Shown: in pieces, positions 1-12,172 of the stretch
How the letters are laid out: each line of letters opens with the position of its first letter
Numbering within the stretch: the first letter of the stretch is position 1
Assembly (NCBI GenBank): GCA_037176705.1
Contig: CM073898.1
Coordinates: 21,994,488 to 22,058,487 of the forward strand
Length of the DNA stretch: 64,000 nt
Direction of reading: 5' to 3'
DNA from: Molossus alvarezi
Taxonomy: Eukaryota; Chordata; Mammalia; Chiroptera; Molossidae
Notes under the pieces: model-generated
The model's database searches: none
Told to the model about the DNA's origin: nothing
The model's input: the letters and a program-made list of their open reading frames with translations, nothing else
Made by a program: the position numbers and the translations under genes

Positions 1-3000
1 AATAACCTAAATAGAAAGGCACTCAAGTGTCTAATGCATTTTTTGTGGTTCTTTGAAGACTTTACTGCACAATTTGGCTTTTTTTCCCCCTTTAGATAAC
101 TTTGTTCTGGTGGAGTATTTTTTGCATTAATGCAGATGCAAAAGCAGGAAATTTATTTTCTGATGCATAAATTGATGCTAGCAATTAATTCATTAGCTAT
201 TCAATGAAAATATGCACATTTCTCTATTTTATTGAATTTATTGGGAGATTTCTTAACCTATTATGTAACATGCACACATCTGATATGTAGAGAGGGTACA
301 AGGTACAGATATGTGCTGCACCCAGTAGGTTTTGTAGGCAGACAGAGAAAGGCTTCAGATGATTCATAATCCCATTTTATTGTGAGTTCATGAGCCTGAT
401 CTCTGCCGAGGACACAGAGGGAAGGGACCGGATGGGGAGATTTTATATATCTTCATTATCCCTCACAAAACTAGGAAAGAAAATTTCAGAGTTTTCTAAA
501 AATATATATTTTTATTTTGAAGCAATCAAAAATTTATAGAAAAGTTTTAAGTACAGTATAAATATATTTTCCTCCCTAAACCATTTGACTACAAGCTTGT
601 AACCTGTTAATATTTTAGTGTGCATTTAGTGTATGGGGAAGTTTGTTACACAGCCATTATGACTGCAGCATCATCTGATCCTCAGACCCCATTCAAATTT
701 CATGAGATGTCCCCATAATGTTCTTTACAGTAGGAAGATTCAGGTCAAAATCACACGTAATATTTGATTGTCGTAACTTTTATTATCCTTAGGTCTAGAA
801 CAGTCTTTTCTCGATTTTCATGACCTTGATGCTTTAGAAGACAGGTCGCTTTTTCTTTGTAGTCAAGTATCCCTGAATATAGGTTTTCCAATATGAGCAG
901 ATTCAGGTTATGCGTCTTTCACAAGAATATCACCTAAGTGATGATTTTCTCCCCTCATTACATCCTATTAAATGCCGCACCATTTTAATTCCCTCAAAAT
1001 TACTGATATTAATTTAGATCACTTGATTTTGGAAGTGTCTACCAGGATTGTCCACTTTTCCCCTTTTGTAAGTAAGAAGTACCTTATGAGAAGGCCCTTT
1101 GAACCGTGTAAATATCCTGTTCCTCCTCAAACTTACTCTCTGGTCATTTACAGTTTACTTTTCTCTGTATAGACACATCAAACATTTAAAACATTTTATG
1201 TGAGTCATTATCCACTGCTGTCATTATTTAGTTTGATGTTGATTTTGCCACTAACTCGGCCAGGTCGGACCCTTATATCTGGTTTCTGTGTCTTTTTGAC
1301 ATGTCTCCAACTTCTCTGAGCACTTTATAACTTGCTGGCATAACAGTATTTCTAGGCTTGTACATACACTGCCCAAACCTAACACCTGCTGTTTCCATGG
1401 GAAGACCTCATTCCTTCTGAGGGAGGTGGTATCTAGAGCCCAGATTTGGGTGTTAGATGTGCTCATTAGGATTGGCTGGCGCTGTCCCAGGCCTTGCAGC
1501 AGCGGCCCTGAGGAACATGTGAAAGTATATATACACATATGCACATACTGGCAATGACACTTATCTGTCCTCTGTATTCAAACCATGCGTTTATACAGAT
1601 ACCTGTGATTCCTACCCAATACCGCAGGGTTTACTCTACTTCCCCCTTTCCTCACTGGTAACTCCTTCCTCTGATCTGGAGAAACCTACCTCCATTATCT
1701 TTAATATGTTGACTTATTCTGTCCCCCTCGCCCCCTGCGTGTTAACAATCTATCTCTACCCATTCCCTCCTCATGTGTTTTTCTTCTCACCCACCCTTTG
1801 CACACTGATCCATCTCCCAGGGCATATTTCTCCCCACCACAGACATCCTCCATATCCGCACTGAGCCCTGACACTCCACCCACGACGCACCCCGGCATGG
1901 CCACTCCTGACCCTGCTTGTTCCTACTGCCTTGTGCCAGCCCAATCCCCAGGGGTGCCCTTTGCACTACTGGTTCTGATTCTCCCGTCATTCTGCTCCTC
2001 TCCCTGCTTGGGCTCTGACTGCCCGCGCCAGGCTGGCTCCCTGAATTCTCCTGCATACCAACCTCACCCACTGAGAATAATCTGACTCCCCATACTGGGC
2101 TACCCCGCCTCCGGGGTCTGCCTTCCCCATTGTACGTCAGCTCCGACACCGCAGGCAGGCCCCCCTCTGTTGGAACGCCACTTTGACTGCTCTGGGCTGG
2201 TGCTGTGAGTTGCTGCTCTCCTCACCCTGCCTGGGATGCTCTCCTGTAGGGCACCAGCTTCGCCTCGTTTGAGCTCTGATACCCCACATCTAAGAACAAA
2301 CATTTTCTGGTTGCAGCCTCCTGCTCTCTGCTCAGGGCCTCTGACGTCTCATTTTGTACCACTGAAGCTTCCCCGCCCCCACCCCAGGGTGGACATCCAC
2401 CTTGCCCTGCCCCACCTGATGGGTTTAGGAGGGAATTTTTCAGGAAGAAAAAGCACAAGAAGAGTTGCATTACATTTATGGATGAAGATTCTTGGGGAAC
2501 ATTTTAGTGGTGCAGGAACTAAGAAGATGCTCTTAGAAAGCAGTGTTTCCAGAGAGTAATATTAGAATGGGCATCATCCATCTGTGTGTCCCATTCTTCC
2601 ATGACTCATGTGGTCATATGGATGCTGGGGGTACAGGGGGAAAGCTGAGCTTTCCCAGCCAACAGGGCAGTGGGCAGTGGAGAGTGATCTTCCTTGGACA
2701 GCCTGCCCTTTCTCGGATTGGCATGTGATTCTGAAACTTGAACCTGCAAAAGAAAAGATCTTCACTGTCTGAAAGATACTTATAGGCATAGTTACCTCTA
2801 TTACTAAGGAGAGGTCCACCACTCAGGTACACAAATCCCTTCCCAGCTGCTTGGTGAATTTCTCACTTTTTAATTACAATGTTAGAAAAATTAAATATCT
2901 GTACCTTGTTTGTGAGGTGCGCTTTAAGAACGAAGATTAGAAAAAATTGCATCAAGTTCTGCAAAGTTTTCTGCTTGATTGTTAAGAAGTATTAAAACCA

Positions 3001-5069
3001 GCCATGCTTTTTTTCTGCTGTTCATGACCAGGTCTACACCTAACATCTCTTTAAGACACTATAAAATCCAACAATGTCATTCTCGGTTTAAAGGTTTGTA
3101 AGCTGGGGATATGAATCAATAAAATGGCTATGTAGATTTATTTTGCCACCCAGAAGATTCATTTGAAGTGGCCTTAGTGGCTCACGCTAAAGAAACTGTC
3201 AATTTGTTTTTAGCAAATGATTAAAGAATGATTGCAAGGAAATACTGGATTTCCTTTCTCCTTCAAATTTGTCAGAAAACCTCCAAATTTAATCAAATAA
3301 ATACTTTCAAGACAACTCAGTGCGTACTAATACTGATTCCTCTAAATACTTCAGACTTTCGTGTTCCTTTCTTGTCTCCAAATGTGTTGATGTGAAAATA
3401 AAAGTCGTTGTCAGCTACAAATATGAGTACAGAGAACAAAGGCTCACCTGAGCTCACAGCAGGACTCACGTACAACACATGGACATATTTTTCATGTGTT
3501 CAGGAACTTTATGTTTTTCTCGTTTTATACATTCACATCTCTGCTCACTTGATTCTTGTAGGTTATACTAAAGGATATAAATATTCACATTTTAAATACT
3601 TTTATTTTACTAGTAACTAAAGACTTCAGAAACAGACTGGGGACTCCCACGCCTTATCTGACTAATGGAACTCCTACCAGATTAACCCTCCATGGATAGC
3701 AACTGTGAACTCTGGGTAACACTGGAAAACAAACACAGAAACGACCTGAAGACACTGGAAGGTGAATTGAAAGCAAGTGGATTGTGTAGAGGAGTAGTAT
3801 AGAAGAAGAGAAAAAAATACACTGGGTTTTCTACTTTTATAAGATTCAGTCTGGGCGAAAGCTCTGGTGAGTGATTGGAGGGGCTTATAGAGGGGGTAGG
3901 AATCAGGTAGAAAATTCTGTTGTTTTTCTGTCCTGAAGAACTTGAGGGCACAGTTGGGAATAACCACCGCTGCTGGGAGATGGAAAGGGAATCCCAGGAA
4001 AGAGAGAGCAGAAGCCCAAAGCTTTACATTCTGAGTGGAAACATCCCCAGAACTCTGGCTGACCCTCAGTCATGCGTGAATGGGACGACCTCCAAGATAA
4101 GGACACAATAATCTCTCAAAAGACAGAACTTGCAGCTTGAGTCCAAACAAATGAATTTCCTGTGAAAACAAGCAAACAAACAAAAGCACTCTTTAGAGGA
4201 ATACAATAGAACCAACTCCACAACAAGGTTTATGACATGATCCCAAATTATTTAACCTCTGAGAACCAGGTAAACGTGACCCATTCTGAAGAGAAAAGGC
4301 AACCAGTGGAGACTAACTCGAAGGTGACCAGTGTGTTAAAACTAGACACGTATTTAATTTTTTCAGAGACCGGAGGGAGCATGGGTCAAAGCTGCACAGG
4401 GCCAGCCGGTGAGCGAGGGCCTGCGGCCTTCCCCGAAGCATTGACACAGTGGACATGCCTCTGGGCTCTCTGTTTTTAGGGGTCAACACCCCGAGGACAG
4501 GCAGTCGGAGGGGAGAGCGGGGCTGGCTGTGCTCACATGGACAGCATGTCCTTGAGGTCGTGGGTCTGTCTGTTCCTGCCACGCTGGGGACCTCCTGTCA
4601 TCGTCCTTCCCAGGTCTTCTCGGGCCCAGCCATGAAGTGAAGCCTTAAGCATGTTAAAGAGGAAAAGTGCTTATTCCAGTTCGGGGGTGCAGGTGGGTGG
4701 CCGGAGCCTTCTCCTGGCAGCTCAGGGTGCAAGGTGGGCACCCACCTGGACAGGACGCTCTTCCATTGCAGGGTGTGCTCACCTAGACAAGTATTTTAAA
4801 GCGATTTTTATGACTATGCTCAATAACATAGAAAGAAAATGCTAATAGCATATTAAGTCACAACATCCCAGAAGAGAGATGGAAACTTTAAAGGAGAACG
4901 GAAACACAATTCTTATGAATGGCCTTTAACTTGGAGGTCACAGAGTAAATACTTAAAAAATATATTTATTAAATAAAAGTATAACACTTTCATTGTTTGT
5001 TTCTTTACTTGTCTTGAGTCCTACTTTTTATTCTTTTCACCTATTAGTTTAACTTTTTAAAAATTATTA
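1..5069. other. Gene-free, mostly single-copy DNA
   Basis: I see no recognisable gene or well-defined repeat here. Composition changes: 1-1250 is AT-rich, about 1690-2410 is clearly GC-richer with scattered CpG, 2850-3650 is AT-rich, and 4370-4790 is again GC-richer. Short open frames occur on both strands in the GC-rich parts. They lack protein-like composition, splice context or family motifs, so I treat them as chance. Confidence 0.6.
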
Positions 5070-5347
5070 TTTTTTTATCCTTACCCGTGGTCATTTTTGC
5101 ATTTATCTTCAGATAGAATGGGAGGGAGAATGGAGGGAAGAGAGAGAGAGAGAGAGAGATGGAGAGAGAGAGAGATCGACATGAGAAAGACATATCAGAA
5201 AGACATATCAACTGGCTGCCACCCACACGACCCTAACCAGGGTCGGGGACAAACTGCAACTGAGGTACATGTCCTTAGCGGGAACTGAACCCGGGACTCT
5301 CTGGTCCACAGGCTGACGCTCTAACCATGGAGCCAAACCGGCCAGGA
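5070..5347 (-). mobile_element. VES SINE, type A, minus strand
   Basis: Read on the minus strand this is a tRNA-derived bat SINE: head GTCCTGGCCGGTTTGGCTC (its reverse complement ends near 5347), a B-box-like stretch, a CT-rich block (seen as GA repeats at 5139-5175) and an A-rich tail (the T-run at 5070-5076). The 3'-terminal block here reads TTACCCGTGG, a degenerate form of the TCCTCGGGTGAGGA block shared by type A copies. ATTATTTTT on both sides may be the TSD, but the flanks are low-complexity. Confidence 0.85.
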
Positions 5348-5364
5348 CAACATTATTTTTAATG

Positions 5365-5398
5365 GTGTCAGCCACTCAATATGTCCCTTTCACATCGA

Positions 5399-5448
<50 letters not shown>

Positions 5449-5520
5449 TCTCTCTCCCTCCCACTCTACCTGAATCAAAAATGAAAAAATGTCCTCGGGT
5501 GAGGATAAAAAAATAAAAAT
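5365..5520 (+). mobile_element. VES SINE, type A, 5'-truncated
   Basis: Only the body and tail are present: the GTCAGCCACTCAATATGTCC block, a long CT tract (5401-5460), then TGTCCTCGGGTGAGGATAA and an A-rich tail. It lies 17 bp after the head of the minus-strand VES at 5070-5347. The two form an inverted pair with GA and CT tracts about 230 bp apart. Confidence 0.8.
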
Positions 5521-5738
5521 AAGAAAGTAAAAAAAATAATAAGAAATATATTTTAGAAAGGCAGGGTAGACAATTTCATCTTCCTAATAAATCAAGAAGG
5601 CATAAATCTGGTATTTATCTTGCAAGCAGAGGTCAACAGCCCACTATTTTTCAAGGAGAAACATATCATCCTTTCACTTCAATTCCTACATATATATAGG
5701 AAGAAAGAAAAAGATAATAAAAAAAATCCAGGGATTCC

Positions 5739-5749
5739 AAAATGGCGGC
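5739..5749 (+). promoter_or_regulatory. YY1-like motif at L1-A 5' end
   Basis: AAAATGGCGGC matches the YY1 core (AAnATGGCGGC) and lies about 20 bp from the element's 5' end. Human L1 has a YY1 site in the same position, where it sets the transcription start. In L1-B the aligned position, near 59970-59985 on the minus strand, reads AAAATGGAGGC, so the motif is also inside that element but downstream of extra 5' sequence. Confidence 0.6.
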
Positions 5750-6353
5750 GGAGTGATTGGAAGCTACACAGACCGTCTCCCAGGACCAAACTGGAATTAC
5801 AACTAAAATAAAGACAAATCATCGGGAAAAAGCAACAGAAGAGCAGCTTGTGAGGACCATATAACCAGGGACACTGAATCAATCCTGGTAGGATTGTGGA
5901 GGTGCAAGGGGGGGCTGGGAGCCCACGGACAGCAACGGCCTTAGCTGTGAGCAGTGCCCTCAAGGTTAAACTCCCAAGTGGTTCCACAGTGCAGAGCTGG
6001 AACAGACGCTAAAATAGCCACAGCCACTCACCTTGGGCTCCAGCAGAGGGACAGCAGACTGGATTGGAACTGTGTGAGGACACTCGAGATTTGGTGGGTG
6101 CTCAGAGCTTTTGCTGAGTTGTGGCCACACAGTACTGTGGCCATCTTACTCCGTCCAAGGTAAAAAGTTAGAAAATAACTGAACTATTCCTGGGCTTGAA
6201 ACTCTACCCAGGAAAGTGAGATTTGACAGTGGTGTTTAATGTGGGTCCTCCCATGCTCATCCAAACCCAGGAGAGGGAGCCACAAACAGCAGAACACCAA
6301 CACCTACAAGGAAAATTTGGTAGGCTCCAAAACGCACTGAAATAGCCAAAATA

Positions 6354-7300
6354 ATGAAACAAAGAAACAAATCCCAAATGAAAAAAACAAGAGAGACCTC
6401 TACCAAAGATGAGATAAATGAAATGCAGTTAAGAAAGTTAACAGAGCTAGAATTCAGAGCCATGATCTTGAGAAAGCTCAACAGCTTGAGTAAGGACATC
6501 AACACCATGAGTAAAGACATAGAAACATTGAAAACCAACCAACTGGAAATTTAAAACCACCAAGAAGAGATGAAGAATGACATAGCAGAAATACAGAACA
6601 CATTAGAAGGACTAACAGGCAGAGTAGAGGAAACTGAGGACCAGATTAGTGAATTAGAAAACAAGGTAAAAAAAAATCAACCAATCAGAAAAACAAAAGG
6701 AAAAAAAAATTAAAAAACAGGAAGACACCTTAAGAGAACTGTGGGACAACTGGAAATGGAAGAATATTTGCATAATAGGAGTCCCCGAAGAAAAAGAACA
6801 TGAGCAAGGGTTAGAGAATATATTTGAAGAAATAGTGACAGAAAACATCCCTAATTTGGTGAAGGAAGAAGGCCTTCAAGTTCAAGAAGCACAGAGAGCC
6901 CAAAGTAGAGAAGAACCTAAACAGGTCCACACAAACACATAGTAATTAAAATGCCAAAGTTAAAGACACAGAGAGAATCCTAAAAGCAGCAAGAGTTAAG
7001 CAACAGATTACCTACAAAGGAAACCACATAAAGCTCTCAGCTGACTTCTGAACAGAAACTCTACAGGATAGAAGGGAATGGCATGAAGTAATCAAGGTCA
7101 TAAAAAACAAAGATCTGATTCCAAGACTACTCTACCTAGCAAGGCTATCATTCAAAATAGAAGGTCAAATAAGAAGCTTCCCAGACCAAAAAAAAAAAAG
7201 GCTAAGGGAATACATTAGCACCAAACCAGCACTGTAAGAAATGTTAAAAGGACTGCTGTAATTAGTAGAAGAAATAGGAAGAAAAATAGAACCACGCTAA
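6354..7300 (+). pseudogene. L1-A ORF1 remnant
   Basis: L1 ORF1 encodes an RNA-binding chaperone that trimerises through a coiled coil and coats L1 RNA. The remnant begins MKQRNKSQMKK and keeps the heptad-rich coiled coil with LRKLNSLSKDINTMSKDIE-like residues. The first frame stops at 6552-6554. Downstream, in shifting frames, the C-terminal part can still be followed, including an NLFEE-like segment, RLLYLARLSFK-like residues and the final REYISTKPAL. A stop follows PAL, and the remnant ends just before the ORF2 start. Compared with the minus-strand L1-B ORF1 it has more nonsense changes and at least two frameshifts. No product is expected. Confidence 0.88.
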
Positions 7301-7306
7301 ACAAAA

Positions 7307-10300
7307 ATGGCAATAAATAAGTACATATCAATAATCACCTTAAATGTAAATGTATTGAATGGTCCCATAAAAAGACACAGAATAGCTGACTGGATAAGCA
7401 AGCATGACTCACATAGATGTTGTTTACATGAGACCCACCTCACAACAAAAAACTCTCATAGTTTGAAAGTGAAGGGATGTAAAAAAATCTTCCAAGCAAA
7501 CAAAAAGAAAAAAAAGCTGGGGTAGCAATACTTATATCTGATCAAACAGAATTCAAAATGAAGGCCACAACCAGAGACAAAGGAGGCCACTACATAATAT
7601 TGAAAGGATCTATCCAACAGAAAGATATAACCTTGGTAAACATAAATGCACCCAATAGAGGAGCACCAAAATATATTAAAAACCTTCTAGAGAACTTCAA
7701 AGGAAATTGACAGCAATACAATCATAGCAGGGGACTTCAACAACCCACTGACATCACTGGATAAATTCTCTAGACAAAAAATTAGCAAGGAAACAGAGAA
7801 TCTAAATGAAGCACTAGACCAAATAAATTTAATAGATATCTACAGATAATTACACCCCAAAACTGCAGAATTCACATTCTTCTCAACTGCACATGGGACA
7901 TTCTCAAAGATAGATCACATGTTAGGGCACAAACTAAGTCTCTACAAGTTTAAGAAGATTGAAATCATATCAAGCATCCTCTCAGATCACAATGGCATGA
8001 AACTAGAAATCAATTGCAACAAGAACATGCAAAGACATTTCAACACATGGAGGCTAAATAGCATGTTATTGAACAATGAATGGGTTACCAAGGAGATCAA
8101 GGAAGAAATAAAAAACTTCCTGGAAACCAATGAAAATGAACACACAACAGCACAAAATCTATAGGATGCAGCAAAAGCAGTTCTTAGAGGGAAGTTCAAA
8201 GCACTACAGCCCTACCTTAAGAAGCAAGAAAATTCCTAAAAGACTATCTAACCTCACAACTTAAAGAACTAGAAAGCAAACAAAGAGAAAACCTGACAGC
8301 AAGTAGAAGGAAGAAAATAGTAAAGATCAGAGCAGAAATAAATGACATAGACCAAAAAAACAAATCAAAGGGTCAATGAAACAAAGAGCTAGTTTTTCGA
8401 AAAGATAAACAAGATTGATGGACCCTTAGCTAGACTCACCAAGAAACAAAGAGAGAGAACCCAAATACACAAAATCAGAACTGAAAAAGGAGAAGTAACA
8501 ACTGACACCACAGAAATAAAAAGATTGTTAACAACTACTATGAACAATTATATGGCAACAAATTCGACAATCTAAGCAAAATGGACAAATTTCTAGAAAC
8601 ACATAGTCTCCCAAAACTGGACCCGGAAGAGATAGAAAACTTGAACAGACCAATAACAACTAAGGAAATTGAAGATGTAATCAAGACTCTCCCAGCAAAC
8701 AAAAGGCCAGACCCCCACGGCTTCACTGGGGAATTTTACCGAACATTCAAAGAGGAACTAATATCCTTTCTCCTCAAACTATTTCAAAAAATTCAAGAAG
8801 AAGGAAGACTTCCAAACTCGTTTTATGAGGCCAGCATAATTCTAATTCCAAAACCAGAAAAAGACACTACAAAGAAAGAAAACTACAGGCCAATATCCCT
8901 GGTGAACATAGTTGCCAAAATCCTGAACAAAATACTAGCAAATCGGATCCAGCAATACCTCAAAAAAATTATTCACCATGACCAAGTGGAATTCATCCCA
9001 GGGATGCAAGGATCGTACAATATTCACAATTCAATAAATGTGATACACCACATAAACAATATGAAAGATAAAAATCATATGATCATATCAATAGATGCTG
9101 AAAAAGCATTTGATAAAAACTAGCACCCATTTCTGATAAAAAACGCTCAGCAATCTGGGACAATAGGGATCATATCTCAACATAATAAAGGCCATATATG
9201 AAAGACCTACAGCTAACATCATACTCAATGGGCAAAAACTGAAAGCATTTCCCTGAAGATCAGGAATAAGACAGGGATGCCCACTTTTGCCACTCTTATT
9301 TAACATAGTACTGGAAGTCTTAGCTACAGCAATCAGACAGGAAGAAAAAATAAAAGAAATCCAAATTGGAAAGGAGGAAGTGAAATTATCATTATTCACA
9401 GATGACATGATATTATACATAGAAAACCCTAGACTCCATCAAAAATCTACACTTAATAAATGAATTCAGCAAAGTAGCAGGATACAAAATTAACATCAAG
9501 AAATTGACAGCATTCTCATACACCAATGATGAAGTCACAGAAATAGAAACTAGAAAAACAATCCCATTTACCATCACAGGAAAGAAATTAAGATACCTAA
9601 GAATAAACTTAAACAAATTAGTAAAGAACCTATTTGCAAAAAACTACAGGACCCTGAAAAAAGAAATAGGAGAAGATATAAAAAAGTGAAAGCACATACC
9701 TTGTTCATGAATTGGAAGAATTAACATCATTAAAATGTCCATACTACCCAAAGCAATCTATAGATTCAATGCAATCCCCATCAAAATACCAACAACATAT
9801 ATCACAGAACTAGAACAAATACTTCAAAGGTTCACATGGAACCAAAAAAGACCCCTAATAGGCACAGCAATCCTGAAAAATAAGGACAAAGTAGGTGGGA
9901 TCACAATACCAGATATCAGGTTATACTACAAAGATACTGTAATCAAAACAGGCTGGTACTGGCACAAGAACAGGCATATAGACTATTGGAACAAAAAGGA
10001 GAACCCAGAAATGGACCCAAGACATTATGCTCAATATTTGACAAAGGTGGCAAGAGCATACAATGAAGTAAAGACATCCTCTTTAATAAATGGTGTTGGG
10101 AAAATTGGACAGCTACATGCAAATAAATGAAACTAGACCATCAACTTACACCATACACAAGAATAAACTCAAAATGGATAAAAGACTTAAATGTGACCTG
10201 TGAATCCATAAAAATCCTAGAAGAAAATGTAGGCAACAAAATTTTGGACATTATACGCAGCAGAATTTTCACTTATACATCACCTAAGGCAACAGAAACA

Positions 10301-11115
10301 TAGGAGAAAATGAACACATGGGACTACATCAAACTCAAAAGCTTATGCACAGCAAAAGAAGCAACCATGAAAATGGAAAGGCAACCCACTGTATGGGAGA
10401 ACATAATTGCCAATGATACATCAGATAAGGGGTTCATTTCCAAAATATATAGAGTTCTCATACAACTCAACAAAAGAAAGACAAAGAATCCAATTAAAAA
10501 ATGGGCAGACGAACTAAATAGACACCTCTCTAAACAGGACATATGAAAGGCCAAGAGACATATGAAGAAATGCTCAACATCGCTAATCATCAGAGAGATT
10601 CAAATTAAAACAACTATGAGGTATCACCTCATACCTGTCAGAATGGCCTCCATCAACAAATCATCAAACAACAAGTGTTGGTGAGGTTGTGGAGAAAAGG
10701 GGACTCTCGTACACAGTATGGTGATAATGCAGATGGTTGCAGCCACTATGGAAAACACTATAGTGTTATCTCAAAAAAAAAAATTGAATTTCCATTTATC
10801 CTAGTGATCCCACTTCTAGGAATATACCCTACGAAACCTGAAACATCAATCAGAAAGAATATCTGTACCTCCATGTTCGTAGCAGCACTATTTACAATAG
10901 CTAAGATCTGGAAACAGCCCAAATGTTCATCAGTAGACAAATGGATAAAAAAGCTGTGGTACATATACACAATGGAGTACTATGCAGTTGTAAGAAAGAA
11001 AGATCTCTTATCCTTTGAGACGACATGGAGGGACCTGTTGAATGTTACCCTAAGTGAAACAAACCAAGCAGAGAAAGACAAATATCACATGATCTCACTT
11101 ATTTGTGGAATATAA
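7307..11115 (+). pseudogene. L1-A ORF2 remnant (endonuclease and reverse transcriptase)
   Basis: ORF2 normally makes an endonuclease and reverse transcriptase of about 1,270 residues that nicks DNA and primes reverse transcription. The span here is 3.8 kb, close to full length. The start MAINKYISIITLNVN and RHRIADWI belong to the endonuclease. KIDHMLGHKLSLYKF near 7910 is later endonuclease sequence. The longest open piece (8581-9123, 180 codons) is the fingers and palm of the RT with [21 protein letters not shown] and IDAEKAFD. The catalytic DD motif survives near 9395-9415 as [12 protein letters not shown]. The tail (10675-11115) ends with WRDLLNVTLSE and a stop. Stops include 7523-7525, 8162-8164 and 9121-9123, with several frameshifts. 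The Cys-rich zinc-knuckle-like region near 10690 is heavily altered, unlike in L1-B. Confidence 0.92.
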
Positions 11116-11263
11116 TGAACATAAAAGTTCTAGGTACTGGGTAGGCCCAGAGATGTGGAAGTAGGTACAGACTGACAACCCTTGGAAGGGGGGTGGATGG
11201 AAGAGATAAACCACAGCACTTGTATGCATGTACGCATAACCAATGGACACGGACAAGAAAACT

Positions 11264-11293
11264 GGGATGGGGTGGGAGAGATGGGGAGGAGGG
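11264..11293 (+). other. G-rich 3'UTR tract of L1-A, possible G-quadruplex
   Basis: Four or more runs of three to four G occur in 30 bases (GGGATGGGGTGGGAGAGATG then GGGAGGAGGG). L1 3'UTRs of many mammals carry such polypurine, G4-capable tracts. The same tract appears as C-runs on the plus strand in L1-B (near 54515-54560) and L1-C (near 17090-17150). Confidence 0.6.
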
Positions 11294-11979
11294 TGTCAAT
11301 GGGGAAAAATAGGAGAAACATCTGTAACAGAAATAAATTAATAAAAAAAAGATAATGGTTATGATAGTGATGTTGATTATAGCTGAAAGTATACTACAAA
11401 TAAGCAATGCAGGTCTATTATCCTCATTTTATAGACAGGAAGCTGAATCTCACCTTGAATGTTATGTATTTTCACTGACATTTGCTAACATAATGTGTTA
11501 AAAGCTATTTGCAAGAAGAGTAGTGTAGTGTTTTTCCCTTTTTACAGTTTCTCTTTCTCTTTTGAGAGAGCATGTAGTTTTATTTATTATGAGCATTTTT
11601 TCTTTAAATTATTGAGCTTAGTTTAAAAAGTTGCTTGGGTCGATCGCATTGCAATGAAAGCATGTAACTGTCCCTCTTCGGTGCGGCCTGCGTTTGGTAG
11701 TACTCTCCTGTCCTTCGAAACCATGGGTTTATTTGTTGGTGAAAGAGGAATTGCTTCTCACTTTCCCCTTTGGTAACTCTCATACGTCTTTAAATTCCAC
11801 ATATCGGCCTTCTCCTCTCACGATTTTAGATTATAATTCCTAAACATTTTGTATTGACTCAACCAGAGAACTTCGTTATTCTTCCTTTCCATCACTCCTT
11901 TGGGTAGACGGTAGTTTGTTTTTGTTTTTGCTTTTCACCTTAGAGAATCATATAATGAAAAGAATAATGATGACAATGA

Positions 11980-12058
11980 GTAAGAAAAAGGAGAAGGAAG
12001 AGGAAAAGAAGAAGGAGGGTAGGAGAAGAGGAAGAAGGACAGAAAGAGGAGGGAAGAG
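11980..12058 (+). repeat. Polypurine (A/G) tract
   Basis: About 80 bases are nearly all purine on the plus strand (GGAGAAGGAAGAGGAAAAG and similar). It is low-complexity DNA able in principle to form triplexes. It is not inside a recognised SINE. Confidence 0.8.
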
Positions 12059-12079
12059 AATTGCTTTAGGAAGGTAGGG

Positions 12080-12172
12080 ACATTTATTTTTCTGTATCCC
12101 CACCATCTAACACAATACCTGGGACATCGTCAATCACTCTAATTAATATTTACTAAATGAATAAAAAGTAAG
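12080..12172 (+). mobile_element. L2 3'-end fragment
   Basis: The order CTGTATCCCCACCATCTAAC, ACCTGGGACAT, then TTTACTAAATGAATAAA matches the 3' end of the ancient LINE L2 (consensus ends like TGGCACATAGTAGG and TTGTTGAATGAATG). It is very diverged. Confidence 0.6.

Larger units (their letters stand above)
5719..11345 (+). mobile_element. LINE-1 element L1-A, about 5.6 kb
   Basis: This is a non-LTR retrotransposon with a 5'UTR (about 5719-6353), ORF1 remnant, ORF2 remnant, a purine-rich 3'UTR and an A-rich tail. An 11-bp TSD, AAAAAGATAAT, lies at 5708-5718 and 11346-11356. The start carries a YY1-like motif, as expected of an L1 transcription start, so I read it as essentially full length. 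Its 5'UTR is about 1 kb shorter than that of L1-B, which has an extra repeat-bearing upstream segment. ORF1 and ORF2 both have several stops and frameshifts, so the copy is dead. The 3'UTR matches that of L1-B, L1-C and the 27.2-kb fragment, so they belong to one lineage. Confidence 0.93.

Noticed and set aside
5719..11345. Possible active L1
   Set aside because: ORF1 and ORF2 contain several stops and frameshifts despite the near-complete length and TSD.
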